Assembly (NCBI GenBank): GCA_020072815.1
Contig: JAIQGE010000012.1
Location: 248,001 to 312,000 of the forward strand
DNA: 64,000 nt
Direction: 5' to 3'
DNA from: Terriglobia bacterium
GTDB lineage: Bacteria; Acidobacteriota; Terriglobia; Terriglobales; Acidobacteriaceae
Numbering within the stretch: position 1 is the first letter of the stretch; each line of letters opens with the position of its first letter. Positions 8,494-16,823 of this stretch are shown here, piece after piece. Both the position numbers and the translations under genes were made by a program. The notes beneath the pieces were generated by a model. It saw nothing but the letters and a program-made list of their open reading frames with translations, searched no databases and had not been told where the DNA came from.

Positions 8494-9396
8494 ATGTCAA
8501 TCCTGAACCAAACCGCAAAGCGCCCGCGCTTGGCCTGTGAGATTACCCTGGACAGGGTGATCGCCGCGCGCGCCTCAGACCACATGCAGCGCCTGGACGC
8601 GTTTACCTCGCGCAAGCTGAATCCCGGTGTTGTGGCGCCGGGACTCAACGGCCCCAATGTGCTGGATGGCGATGCGTTGCGCGCAGCCATCAGCAGCGGC
8701 TTGGCCTCGGTGGCCGGCAAGTCGCGCGACCTGATCGTGATTCTGCCGGACGCCGCGGTGCGCGTGCTCCTGCTGGATTTCGATTCTCTGCCTTCCGGCA
8801 AACAGGAAACCGATCCGGTCATCCGTTTTCGCATGAAAAAATCTTTGCCGTTTGACGTGGACCAAGCCGCGCTTTCCTACGAAGTGCGGCGCAGCAACGG
8901 AAGCGTCCACGCGGTGGCGGCGGTCTCTCCGCGCAGCATCATGGATGAGTACGAGGCCGCCTTTCGCGACGCCGGATATACTCCGGGCGTGGTGGTGCCG
9001 TCTTCGCTCGCGGCCCTGGGACTGGTGCCGGGCGACAAGCCCACCCTGGTGCTCAAGGTGGACCCCTTGAACATCACCATTCTCGCGGCGGAGCGCCAGG
9101 AGCTTCGCCTGGTGCGCACGCTGGAAAACCCCCACGGCGCCGCCGTGACCGCGGCCGAACTGGCGGAAGCCGCGCTGCCCTCCATCGTGTTTTTTGAAGA
9201 TACCTTCGCCGCTCACGTGGAAGAGATTTACGTGGGCGGCATTGTTCCTGTTTCCGAAATCGGGCCGCTGCTGGAGCAGCAAACGCGCGCCAAGGTGCAT
9301 GCACTTGCGCCGCAGCTTTCGTCCGAACAGAACATCAGTGGTGAGACGGTGCAGCCATCCCTCATGGCCGGCATAGTGGGGGCTCTGCTCGGATAA
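8494..9396 (+). CDS. pilM: PilM-like pilus assembly protein
   Basis: A 300-residue cytoplasmic protein with the actin/FtsA-like pattern of PilM. It has an internal LIVILPDAAVRVLLLDFDSL strand-helix and the segment DPVIRFRMKKSLPFDVDQA, which matches the conserved PilM region before the alignment core. It would bind the PilN N-terminus and link the motor to the periplasmic ring. Divergence from proteobacterial PilM is high, so the call leans on position: 2 nt after pilB, and overlapping pilN by one base (TAATG). Confidence 0.8.
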   Translation: MSILNQTAKRPRLACEITLDRVIAARASDHMQRLDAFTSRKLNPGVVAPGLNGPNVLDGDALRAAISSGLASVAGKSRDLIVILPDAAVRVLLLDFDSLPSGKQETDPVIRFRMKKSLPFDVDQAALSYEVRRSNGSVHAVAAVSPRSIMDEYEAAFRDAGYTPGVVVPSSLAALGLVPGDKPTLVLKVDPLNITILAAERQELRLVRTLENPHGAAVTAAELAEAALPSIVFFEDTFAAHVEEIYVGGIVPVSEIGPLLEQQTRAKVHALAPQLSSEQNISGETVQPSLMAGIVGALLG

Positions 9397-10010
9397 TGCA
9401 TGTAAACATCAATCTCGCTTCGCAAAAGTATGAGGATGTCCGGCAATTTTTTGTGCGCTGGGGCACGGCCCTGGGCGTGGCCGGCATCTTGACGCTTCTG
9501 CTGGTCATTTTGGCCTGGCACAACCATTCCAAGTCCGCCAATCTGTCCACCCAGATCGCCGGCCAGAAACGGGAAATCGCCAGACTGCAAAAAGAGGAGT
9601 CGGACGCAGAACGCATTGAGAACCTGCCCGCGAACATTGACGTCACGCGGCAGAAGAACTTCTGGAACAGCCAGCTCATGCGCCGGCAGTTCTCCTGGAC
9701 GCAGCTTTTGAACGATCTGCAGAAGATCATGCCGCGGCGGGCCTACGTATCCACCGTCCATCCTGAAATCACGCTTGACCGCCGCATGAAGCTGACGCTG
9801 GTGATTGAAGGTGAAAAGCACGCTGACGCTGTCCAACTGGTGCAGAAACTGGAAAGCTCGGAACGCTTCAGCCAGGCGCACATCATCGATGAAAATACGC
9901 AGAAAGAGCAACGTCCAGGCGGTTTGCCTATCATCCGGTTCGGCATTGAAGCTTTCTACACGCCGCGCAGTGGCGCGCAGGCCAAAACCCCTGCCAAGGA
10001 GGGCCTGTAA
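9396..10010 (+). CDS. pilN: PilN-like pilus assembly protein
   Basis: A 204-residue bitopic protein. The N-terminus has the hallmark HVNINLASQKYEDVRQF, the strand that docks into PilM. A single membrane helix (about 27-45), a coiled-coil segment (about 48-75) and a periplasmic ferredoxin-like domain follow. The start codon overlaps the pilM stop. PilN and PilO form heterodimers in the inner-membrane alignment complex, and the next gene has the same architecture. Confidence 0.85.
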   Translation: MHVNINLASQKYEDVRQFFVRWGTALGVAGILTLLLVILAWHNHSKSANLSTQIAGQKREIARLQKEESDAERIENLPANIDVTRQKNFWNSQLMRRQFSWTQLLNDLQKIMPRRAYVSTVHPEITLDRRMKLTLVIEGEKHADAVQLVQKLESSERFSQAHIIDENTQKEQRPGGLPIIRFGIEAFYTPRSGAQAKTPAKEGL

Positions 10011-10562
10011 ATGAGGAACATGCCGCGCACCAGGCAGCGGTTCATCATCGCCCTGGCCATCATGGCAGTGGTGGACGTCGCGCTTCTGGCCTACCTGCTC
10101 TGGCCGGGGTCCAGCGCATCGGCCCTGGAAAACCAGCGGGCCAGCCTGCAGGACCAGATCAGCGTCTTGAAGAAAGAAGTGGCGCCCCTGGAACACATAG
10201 ACGTAAAGCTGGACCAGACCCGGACCAACCTCAAGGCCCTGTCCGAGCAAAAGGTCCCGCGCCATTCGTCGCAGATTTCGGTGCAGTTGGAGAAGCTCAC
10301 GCGGGAAACCGGGGTCTCCACGCAGTCCATCCGCTACTCTACACTCAAGCCGGAAAAAGGCGATTTGGCTGAGGTGCAGCGGATCAGCATTGAGACCATC
10401 GTGGTGGGCGACTACGCCAAGGTCGCGCGCTTTATCAATGCCCTGGAACAGAGCGAGCTGTTGTTTATCATTGACCAGATCTCCCTGAGCAGCGTGGGCA
10501 AAGAAGGCGGCGGGGTTTCCTTGTCTATCAAGTTTGAAACTTTTTTGAAAGAAACGGCGTAG
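10011..10562 (+). CDS. pilO: PilO-like pilus assembly protein
   Basis: A 183-residue protein with one membrane helix (about 13-31), then a coiled coil (about 38-75) and a periplasmic ferredoxin-like domain whose core includes LAEVQRISIETIVVGDYAKV. This is the canonical PilO layout, and the gene starts directly after the pilN stop. It should pair with PilN. The sequence ends TFLKETA. Confidence 0.85.
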   Translation: MRNMPRTRQRFIIALAIMAVVDVALLAYLLWPGSSASALENQRASLQDQISVLKKEVAPLEHIDVKLDQTRTNLKALSEQKVPRHSSQISVQLEKLTRETGVSTQSIRYSTLKPEKGDLAEVQRISIETIVVGDYAKVARFINALEQSELLFIIDQISLSSVGKEGGGVSLSIKFETFLKETA

Positions 10563-10594
10563 GGATCTCGCGCGCTTAACAGAGGAACTAACGA

Positions 10595-11173
10595 GTGAAG
10601 ATTGGAGCCGAAAACAAGAAGGAAATGGTCATCATGGCCTGCTTGCTGGCCGTGGCCGTTCCGCTGGTCGTCTACACCGTTTATCGCTACTCGGGGAGCG
10701 GGGCCAGCGCGGCGGAGCCGGCAGCGGCGCAAGGCGCGCGCCCGCAGGCCAAATCCGGCACGCAGACCATGGCCCAGAGCGATCTGGATCCCACGTTGCG
10801 CCTGGACGTTTTAGAAAACAGCCGCAAGGTAAAGTACGAAGCCGGGGGCCGCAACATTTTCATCATGGAAGCGGAGGTGATTCAGCCTCCAATTGCGCCG
10901 GTTGTCGTCACCGCGCCCCCCACGCCGTTCGTCCCAACGCCAACGCCCATCCCGCCGATTCCGCTCAAGTTCTTTGGCTCGGAGAACAAGCCGGGCGAGC
11001 CCCGGAGAGTGTTCCTCTCGGAAGGCGATGGCGCGGCGGCCACGGTCTTCGTCGCCAAACAGGGTGACATTGTTGACCGCCGTTACAAGGTGGTCCAGAT
11101 TGCCAATACCTACGTGGTCATCGAAGATCTATTGACCAACAACAAGCAGCAAATCCAGCTGACGCCCCGGTAA
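10595..11173 (+). CDS. PilP-like periplasmic pilus protein
   Basis: A 192-residue protein with a GTG start after AGAGGAAC. It has an N-terminal membrane anchor (residues 12-29), a Pro/Thr-rich linker (PPTPFVPTPTPIPPIPLKF, about 108-126) and a small C-terminal beta domain (FFGSENKPGEPRRVFLSEGD...YKVVQIANTYVVIEDL). The C-terminal part resembles the PilP/GspC homology region, which links the inner-membrane complex to the secretin. PilP is normally a lipoprotein, but here the anchor looks uncleaved and GspC-like. Position after pilMNO supports the role. Confidence 0.7.
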   Translation: MKIGAENKKEMVIMACLLAVAVPLVVYTVYRYSGSGASAAEPAAAQGARPQAKSGTQTMAQSDLDPTLRLDVLENSRKVKYEAGGRNIFIMEAEVIQPPIAPVVVTAPPTPFVPTPTPIPPIPLKFFGSENKPGEPRRVFLSEGDGAAATVFVAKQGDIVDRRYKVVQIANTYVVIEDLLTNNKQQIQLTPR

Positions 11174-11215
11174 ATCCAGGGCAAGGCGGGCGCGCTGCGC
11201 GCAGGAAGTTGCCGA

Positions 11216-11971
11216 ATGAAAGTCAGGAAGTCTCAAGCCGGCGAAAAAGGCTACGTGCTGGTCTCCGTGATGCTGCTGATCACGGTGATGATCATCGCCA
11301 TGAGCATGCAGATCAACAGCATCGTCCAGCAAATCAAGCGCGATCGAGAAGAAGAGCTGGTCTATCGCGGCAAGGATTACGCCCGGGCCGTCAAGCGCTT
11401 CTACCACAAGCAGGGAGTCTATCCGAGTTCAGTGGACCAGCTGTTGAACACCAACAACCTGCGTTTCTTGCGCAAGAAATACAAAGACCCCATCACCGGC
11501 GAGGAGGAATGGCATCTGGTGCGTCTGGGTGAAGCACAAGTCAAAATCCCGGCCCCCAATCCCAATATGCCGAACACCTTGACTCCGAGCCCGCTCCCCG
11601 GACAGGCCAACGCTCCAGGCACGGGATCAATCGTACCCGCGACTTCCGGCGGACAAGCGGCGGGGACGCCGGCCCAGTTAGGCGGCGGCACACCGGGCCA
11701 GATGGGAACGCTGAAGACCAGCAACATCGGCAGCGGACAATCACTGGGCGGAGCGCCCATCATCGGCGTGGCCAGCAACAGCAAGGGCGAAGGTATCAAG
11801 GCCTTTAACGAGAAGACCCATTACAACGAGTGGCTGATTGTTTACGACCCGCGCCTGGAACAGGCCGGCGGCGATGGGATCACCGTGGCCGAACCCAGCG
11901 GAGCCGGAGCTTTACCGCCGGGCAGCCTGGGAACTGCGCCTGGAGTGACCCAGCCGCCTGCGCCGCGATAA
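11216..11971 (+). CDS. Pseudopilin-like (GspG-like) protein with Pro/Gly-rich tail
   Basis: A 251-residue protein. The N-terminus GEKGYVLVSVMLLITVMI looks like a type III leader and pilin helix, but position 5 after the putative Gly is Ser, not the usual Glu. The segment DREEELVYRGKDYARAVKRF followed by HKQGVYPSSVDQLL resembles GspG-type pseudopilins. After about residue 105 comes a low-complexity Pro/Gly/Thr linker and then a short folded end (KGEGIKAFNEKTHYNEWLIV). It closes the pil operon; a minor pilin or an assembly primer is likely. A terminator follows at 11986. Confidence 0.7.
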   Translation: MKVRKSQAGEKGYVLVSVMLLITVMIIAMSMQINSIVQQIKRDREEELVYRGKDYARAVKRFYHKQGVYPSSVDQLLNTNNLRFLRKKYKDPITGEEEWHLVRLGEAQVKIPAPNPNMPNTLTPSPLPGQANAPGTGSIVPATSGGQAAGTPAQLGGGTPGQMGTLKTSNIGSGQSLGGAPIIGVASNSKGEGIKAFNEKTHYNEWLIVYDPRLEQAGGDGITVAEPSGAGALPPGSLGTAPGVTQPPAPR

Positions 11972-11985
11972 GACCATCAACAGAA

Positions 11986-12010
11986 AAGCCCCGCCAATCC
12001 GGCGAGGCTT
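11986..12010. terminator. Bidirectional terminator between convergent genes
   Basis: A 10-bp stem with one mismatch (AAGCCCCGCC with GGCGAGGCTT, 5-nt loop) lies between the pseudopilin stop (11971) and the stop of the minus-strand ErpA-type gene (12037). Confidence 0.65.
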
Positions 12011-12036
12011 CCATTCACAAAAACTGATCTCAGGGT

Positions 12037-12408
12037 TTAGACGTTGAACGAAGAACCGCAACCGCAGGTGCTCTTCACGTTGGGATTCTCAAACTTGAAG
12101 CCGGCGGCTTCCAGGGTCTCAACGTAGTCCACGGTGCAGCCGTTCAGGTACATGGCGGACGTTGCGTCCACAAAAACCTTCAGCCCGTCAAAAGTGTAGG
12201 TCTTGTCCATCATTCCGGGCGCGTGCTCAAACGACATGGAATAAGAGAAGCCGGAGCAGCCGCCGCCCACCACGCCGATGCGCAGCCCTTCAGGTACTGG
12301 ACTCTGCTGCGTCATGATCTCCTTGACTTTGGAAATCGCCGTCGGCGTCAAGTTGACCGGCACGTTGGGGGTAGTGGTCTCAACGTTGGGTGTGGATGTG
12401 GTGGCCAT
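12037..12408 (-). CDS. erpA: Iron-sulphur cluster insertion protein (ErpA/HesB family)
   Basis: A 123-residue A-type Fe-S carrier. The three conserved cysteines are present in GGGCSGFSY and STCGCGSSF (Cys-x(n)-Cys-Gly-Cys near the C-terminus). The family core PVNLTPTAISKVKEIM starts about 18 residues in, after a Thr/Pro-rich extension. It would deliver clusters to apo-proteins; succinate dehydrogenase in this window is one possible client. The start ATG has AAGGAGAC 5 nt upstream. It is transcribed alone. Confidence 0.88.
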   Translation of the reverse strand: MATTSTPNVETTTPNVPVNLTPTAISKVKEIMTQQSPVPEGLRIGVVGGGCSGFSYSMSFEHAPGMMDKTYTFDGLKVFVDATSAMYLNGCTVDYVETLEAAGFKFENPNVKSTCGCGSSFNV

Positions 12409-12449
12409 TGATGTCTCCTTGGAAATACGTTCTGTAATAATACAAGACC

Positions 12450-12455
12450 ATTATA
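12450..12455 (-). promoter_or_regulatory. -10 box for the ErpA-type gene
   Basis: On the minus strand TATAAT lies about 40 nt upstream of the start at 12408. No clear -35 box is seen at the right spacing. Confidence 0.3.
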
Positions 12456-12683
12456 GTACAGATTCGGTCGCTGATTCCATTGGCCTTAAGTTGATACATT
12501 TTTGGCGCCCGCGTCGCCGGCATGCCGCGGGCTGGTTTCGGGAACGAAAAAAATCCCTGCCTTGACCGGGGAAAAGCAGGTCTATAATGCGATTGAAGGT
12601 TCCACCTTACCCTCCTCTGCTGGGACCGTGACGGCGCGGGGCCAGGCGGGACTGCTTCCAAACTGAGTCTCAGGTGGTGTCAG

Positions 12684-12953
12684 ATGAGTCAGATGATGCT
12701 AGGACTGCTTATCGTGTGGGGCGGTTTGACGGCGATTCTGGTGGTTCTGCTGATTTACCGCGGCACGCTCACCATGCATGAAGACGACCAGCTTTTCCTG
12801 GACAGTGCTGAAGACCACATGCAGAAAGAACAGCAAGAGCTGATCGCCAAAGTGAATAAGATCAATCCCTGGGTGCGTATCTTGGGCACGTGTTCGGCGT
12901 TGCTGATTGTGGTGATCGCGGGCACTTACTTTTACACCCACCTGACCCGGTAA
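12684..12953 (+). CDS. Small two-helix membrane protein
   Basis: An 89-residue protein with a hydrophobic helix at residues 4-23, a charged middle (EDDQLFLDSAEDHMQKEQ) and a second helix at about 66-84. This layout is common in small envelope proteins of Acidobacteriota, but I do not recognise a named family. An AGGTGG site precedes the ATG. It stands alone, 167 bp before the tRNA gene. It is intact and has normal composition, so it is likely a real gene of unknown function. Confidence 0.7.
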   Translation: MSQMMLGLLIVWGGLTAILVVLLIYRGTLTMHEDDQLFLDSAEDHMQKEQQELIAKVNKINPWVRILGTCSALLIVVIAGTYFYTHLTR

Positions 12954-13093
12954 ACCTCAGGCCGGTTTTGCCCAGACGAGCTTTGGGGCAACTTGCGTCA
13001 ATCGGGCGAGCCTTGGGGACGTCAGGCGTCCATGACGCCAAGTTTCTTCCCGTGGCGCGAGTTCCCACTGAGTCGCACCAGCCCATCAACCCT

Positions 13094-13102
13094 TGCTATC
13101 AT
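13094..13102 (+). promoter_or_regulatory. Extended -10 promoter of tRNA-Leu
   Basis: TGCTATCAT fits the extended -10 form TGnTAnnAT, and sits 18 nt before the tRNA 5' end. No good -35 box is visible. The same pattern precedes several other genes here. Confidence 0.45.
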
Positions 13103-13120
13103 TTCATTGACGACACTTCT

Positions 13121-13205
13121 GCGAAAGTGGCGGAATTGGCAGACGCACCAGACTTAGGATCTGGCGGGTAAAACCGTGGGGGTTCGAGTCCCCCCTTTCG
13201 CACCA
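13121..13205 (+). tRNA. tRNA-Leu (UAG anticodon)
   Basis: An 85-nt class II tRNA. The acceptor stem GCGAAAG pairs with CTTTCGC, and CCA is encoded. The anticodon stem-loop is CCAGA-CTTAGGA-TCTGG with anticodon TAG, which reads CUN leucine codons. A long variable arm and a TTCGAGT T-loop are present. The 3' 54 bases recur at 13297-13350. Confidence 0.95.
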
Positions 13206-13296
13206 TCCTCTTTTGGGATCCTTCGACTCCCCTTCGGCAAGCCTCAGTGTCGCTCAGGATTTCGCCTGCGGGCTCAGACGCCCGCATATCGGCTCA

Positions 13297-13350
13297 ACTT
13301 AGGATCTGGCGGGTAAAACCGTGGGGGTTCGAGTCCCCCCTTTCGCACCA
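13297..13350 (+). repeat. Duplicated tRNA-Leu 3' end (possible att remnant)
   Basis: These 54 bases are identical to 13152-13205, from the anticodon loop through the T-arm and CCA. The 5' half of the tRNA is missing, so it is not a functional tRNA. Direct repeats of tRNA 3' ends are the usual mark left by tRNA-targeting integrases. Only 91 bp separate the copies and no integrase is nearby, so any element is gone or the repeat arose by slippage. Confidence 0.85.
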
Positions 13351-13710
13351 TTATTCGCGACAACCGCTGGCGCGCATGGCAATCGCAAAGCGCAACGATG
13401 CGCCTGAAACAGCGGGCTCGGCGCGCAAGTAGGCGTCCCACCCCACGACGCGAAGCGCGTGCGTGGGGGCCCCGGCCTCGCCCTTAATCATGACAAACCG
13501 CCGGCCGGCACTCTTCTCGCACTGCCCCATCATTGACAAACCGCCGGCCGGCAGGGGCACTTCCGCGCCCTTAGCCGCGGCATCGGTAGTCGAAGGTCGC
13601 GATCCAACCTGCCGGGCCCCCTCTCGTCCTGTCGCGGACCAGGTACATGCACTTTCAGCTTTCTTTTCCCAAGGTTCTTCTTTGTCCAGCAGCCTAAAAT
13701 GTGGTTAAAT
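13351..13710. other. Gene-free stretch
   Basis: No reading frame here has a believable start, composition or family. The stretch holds a GC-rich direct repeat (13491-13553). The first half looks like decayed repeat sequence; the last part turns AT-richer into the promoter of the next gene. Confidence 0.6.
13491..13553. repeat. 20-bp direct repeat
   Basis: TGACAAACCGCCGGCCGGCA occurs at 13491-13510 and at 13534-13553, 43 bp apart. It contains the palindrome CCGGCCGG. No function can be assigned. Confidence 0.75.
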
Positions 13711-13738
13711 TTGATACACCCACTAGGTAATTTATACT
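13711..13738 (+). promoter_or_regulatory. Sigma-70-type promoter for the TPR/beta-barrel gene
   Basis: TTGATA (13711-13716), a 16-bp spacer and TATACT (13733-13738) each differ from consensus at one position. The next gene starts at 13852, which gives a leader of about 105 nt. Confidence 0.5.
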
Positions 13739-13851
13739 CATTTTTGGTGTCTAAGAGGGCTCCAAGTGCTTTGTTGTTCGGCATCTATCGCTTTTGGCTC
13801 ATCGATTGCCTGCCTTAGCTGGTAACCCTCTGACCATCCTGAGAGATTCTT

Positions 13852-15423
13852 ATGATGAGAGTTGTCTCCAAAGCGATTACGGCTGTGCTGTTGCTGGCTG
13901 CGGCAGCGTGGTCGTGTGCTCAGGAGATTCCCCCGCCTCCGCGGTCCGCGGCGATCGGTTCGCAAAGCCAACAAGGTTCGCACGTGCCGGCTGTACAAAG
14001 CCCGGCCTCTGAAGTCGAGCAGATCGTGGTGCAAAGCCAGCAGGCCCTGGACCAGCACGATGCCAAGAAAGCCACTGCACTGGTCGAAGAAGGGCTGGGC
14101 CGCTTCCCCAATCATGAAGCGTTGCAGGTCCAGCGCGCGCGCATACACGTCTATCAGAAGCAGGACAAGCAAGCGATCTCGCTGTTGCACGCAGTGCTAT
14201 TGGCCAATCCCGGTAGCCGCAACGCCAAGCTGCTGCTGGCGCAAATCTACGGTTATCGCGAGGACTACCGTCAGTCTGACCGCATCTACCAGGAACTGCT
14301 GGCGGCCAACGCCAAGGACGAAACCGCCGCGCTGGGTCTGGTCCACAACCTGATCCTGGAAGGCAAACGGGACCAGGCCCAGCAACTGGCGAAGCAGACC
14401 TTGGAGAAGGTCCCCAACAGTTTGGGCCTGGAGCAGTACAGCGACTATCTTTCCTCGAGTAACCCAGCTTCAGGCAACCCATCCTCCAGCAACCCAGCTT
14501 CAAGCAATCCAGGTTCAGGACGACGGTCGTCAAACGCACCGGCGGAAACCGCGCCGCAGTACATGCATCGCGTGCAGGCCGGCGAAACGTTCTTCTCAGA
14601 TACCTCGGGAAACAAATCCGTCAGCTCTTCGCAGGGGTTCGTTTACCAATTCAACAAGAACTTGACCAGCCGGACGCGCCTCGAAGAAACCCAATTGTGG
14701 AAGACGGGCTCAGCCAAAGCCGCCATGGTCTCCGGCACGGACGAAGGCCGGTATCGTGTCAACAAGTATGTGGCGGTGCGCGCCGGCGTAGGCGCGGTAA
14801 GGTTCGATGACACCAGCAGCCGCACGCTGTACTCCGGCGACCTGGAACTCTATCCGATCAAGAGCCTGTACCTCTCAGGCGGCTACGGACGCGCGCCCGT
14901 GGCTCCCACTTTTGACGCAGCGCAGTTTGACCTGCTGGCGCATGGATGGCACACCCGCATGGAGTACCGCATGAAGGGCTTTTCCGTGGCCGCGAGCGCT
15001 TCTTTCAACCACTATTCTGACGGCAACCACGCCGAGCGCGAGTGGGGTGAAGTGATGAAGTGGTTCGGCTTTCGCGACAACACCGTCAGCCTGGGCGGTG
15101 GCTACGCCTTCCGCCATCTGCACTTCGCCAAGGACCTGAGCCACGGCTACTTCGCGCCGGGCGAATACCGTAGCCATCTGGGCGCGGCCGGGGTGCGTTT
15201 CCGCTGGCGCAAATGGTATCGCGGAGAAATCCTGGGCTATGGCGGCGGCGAGTTGCTGCAGGACTTTGGAAGCTATTCACCGGCGGGTGAAGTCCTGGTG
15301 CGCAATGATCTTTTATTCGGACAGTTCATACTCACCGCCGACTACTCCCATTTTCACCTGATCCAGACCACGGGCGCTTTCCGGGCCGACGCCGTAAGCG
15401 CAACCTTCGGCTACAAGTTCTAA
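13852..15423 (+). CDS. TPR protein fused to an outer-membrane beta-barrel
   Basis: A 523-residue exported protein. It has a signal peptide (about 1-23), TPR-like helical repeats (about 55-190), a low-complexity linker of NPAS/NPSS repeats (about 200-225) and a C-terminal half of amphipathic strands ending in SATFGYKF, the terminal-Phe signature of outer-membrane barrels. The TPR-plus-barrel layout recalls exopolysaccharide export proteins such as PgaA, but I see no specific match. The gene leads a run that continues with a sigma-54 activator 35 nt downstream, a CHASE2 kinase and a FecR protein. That suggests the barrel is regulated by them or is sensed by them. Confidence 0.75.
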   Translation: MMRVVSKAITAVLLLAAAAWSCAQEIPPPPRSAAIGSQSQQGSHVPAVQSPASEVEQIVVQSQQALDQHDAKKATALVEEGLGRFPNHEALQVQRARIHVYQKQDKQAISLLHAVLLANPGSRNAKLLLAQIYGYREDYRQSDRIYQELLAANAKDETAALGLVHNLILEGKRDQAQQLAKQTLEKVPNSLGLEQYSDYLSSSNPASGNPSSSNPASSNPGSGRRSSNAPAETAPQYMHRVQAGETFFSDTSGNKSVSSSQGFVYQFNKNLTSRTRLEETQLWKTGSAKAAMVSGTDEGRYRVNKYVAVRAGVGAVRFDDTSSRTLYSGDLELYPIKSLYLSGGYGRAPVAPTFDAAQFDLLAHGWHTRMEYRMKGFSVAASASFNHYSDGNHAEREWGEVMKWFGFRDNTVSLGGGYAFRHLHFAKDLSHGYFAPGEYRSHLGAAGVRFRWRKWYRGEILGYGGGELLQDFGSYSPAGEVLVRNDLLFGQFILTADYSHFHLIQTTGAFRADAVSATFGYKF

Positions 15424-15458
15424 ACCACGGTCAACACGACTGTAGAAAGGCAATTCGG

Positions 15459-16820
15459 ATGGCGGGCAGTAAATCAAAACAGAGCTTCCGGATCCTGATT
15501 GTGGATGACGACGACTCCACGCGCAACCTGCTGGCGTCCGTGCTGACGGCGGAAGGCTATCCCTGCCTCACCGCCAACAACGTGGATTCGGCGGAGGTGA
15601 TTCTCCGCCAGCAAGCCGTGCAGATGGCATTTGTTGACCTGTATTTGGGCACGGGAAACGGGCTCAACGTGCTGGACCTGATCAAAATGCTGCAGCCGCA
15701 GTGCGCCTGCGCCATAATGACCGCGCATACCAGCGTGGAAACCGTGGCCAAGTCGCTGGGATCGGGCGCGGTCGAATATCTGGGCAAGCCGCTGCTGATT
15801 GATGATCTGCTGGCCGTGGTGCGTAAGGTGCAGGACAGCCGCAATGCATCGCCCGCAGCGGCCGGCGACAGCGACGAAGGGCCGGAAACGTCCATCATCG
15901 GGCGCACTCCGCCGATGCTGGAAGTCTACCGGGCGATTGCCCGCGTCGCGCCCACCGACGTTAGTGTGCTCATCCAGGGCGCCAGCGGAACCGGAAAAGA
16001 ACTGGTGGCCCGGGCCATCCACGATCACAGTTCACGCGCCAAGATGCCGTTTGTTCCCGTGAACTGCGGCGCGCTGCCGGAAAACATTCTGGAAAGCGAA
16101 CTCTTCGGCCACGAAAAAGGCGCTTACACCGGCGCCGACAACGCCCGCCCTGGACTGTTTGAAGCGGCCAACGGCGGCACGCTCTTTCTAGACGAGATTT
16201 CAGAAACCAAACCCAGCTTTCAGGTGAACCTGCTGCGCGCGGTACAGGAGCACCAGATTCGCCGGGTGGGTTCGCATAAGTACACGCCGGTGGACGTGAG
16301 GATCCTGGCGGCCAGCAATCGCGAGTTGACCAAACTGATGGCGGCCAACCAGTTTCGTGAAGACCTCTACTACCGGCTGAGCGTGGTGGTGATCACGCTG
16401 CCTAACCTGGAAGAACGCCGCGCGGACATTCCTCTGCTGGTGCAGCACTTCTTGAAGCGGTCCAACCTGAAGAACGGGCGCACGGTAAAGATCACCGATG
16501 CGGCGACGCAGTTCCTGTCCAATTCCTCGTGGCCGGGCAACGTGCGCGAACTGGAGAACCTGGTGGAACGCCTGGCCATCTTCTGCACGTCGGGGGAGAT
16601 CGGCGTGGCGGACGTGGAGAACGAACGCCGGCAGGTGCACGGCAACGGCGCAACCGTGGAGAACCCCACCACCCTGGAAGACATGGAGCGGCAACACATC
16701 GTCAGGGTGTTGCAGGAACATGCCGGCAACAAATCAAAAGCAGCGCGGGCCCTGGGGATTGAGCGTAAGACGCTGTACCAGAAGGCGCGCCGGTTAGGGA
16801 TTGACCTGCTGGTGGGATAA
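15459..16820 (+). CDS. Sigma-54-dependent response regulator (NtrC family)
   Basis: A 453-residue transcription activator. The receiver domain (about 8-125) has the acidic pocket VDDDDS and the phospho-acceptor Asp in FVDLYLGTG. The AAA+ domain (about 148-380) has Walker A GASGTGKE, the sigma-54 contact loop GAYTGA (Tyr variant of GAFTGA), Walker B GGTLFLDEIS and an R-finger region. A Fis-type helix-turn-helix (NKSKAARALGIERKTLYQKA) ends it. The histidine kinase starts 3 nt downstream, so they are a cognate pair. A near-consensus sigma-54 promoter at 20300 is a natural target candidate. Confidence 0.93.
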   Translation: MAGSKSKQSFRILIVDDDDSTRNLLASVLTAEGYPCLTANNVDSAEVILRQQAVQMAFVDLYLGTGNGLNVLDLIKMLQPQCACAIMTAHTSVETVAKSLGSGAVEYLGKPLLIDDLLAVVRKVQDSRNASPAAAGDSDEGPETSIIGRTPPMLEVYRAIARVAPTDVSVLIQGASGTGKELVARAIHDHSSRAKMPFVPVNCGALPENILESELFGHEKGAYTGADNARPGLFEAANGGTLFLDEISETKPSFQVNLLRAVQEHQIRRVGSHKYTPVDVRILAASNRELTKLMAANQFREDLYYRLSVVVITLPNLEERRADIPLLVQHFLKRSNLKNGRTVKITDAATQFLSNSSWPGNVRELENLVERLAIFCTSGEIGVADVENERRQVHGNGATVENPTTLEDMERQHIVRVLQEHAGNKSKAARALGIERKTLYQKARRLGIDLLVG

Positions 16821-16823
16821 CGA

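Noticed and set aside
13297-13350. Second tRNA-Leu gene
   Set aside because: Only the 3' part is present; the acceptor 5' strand and D-arm are missing.
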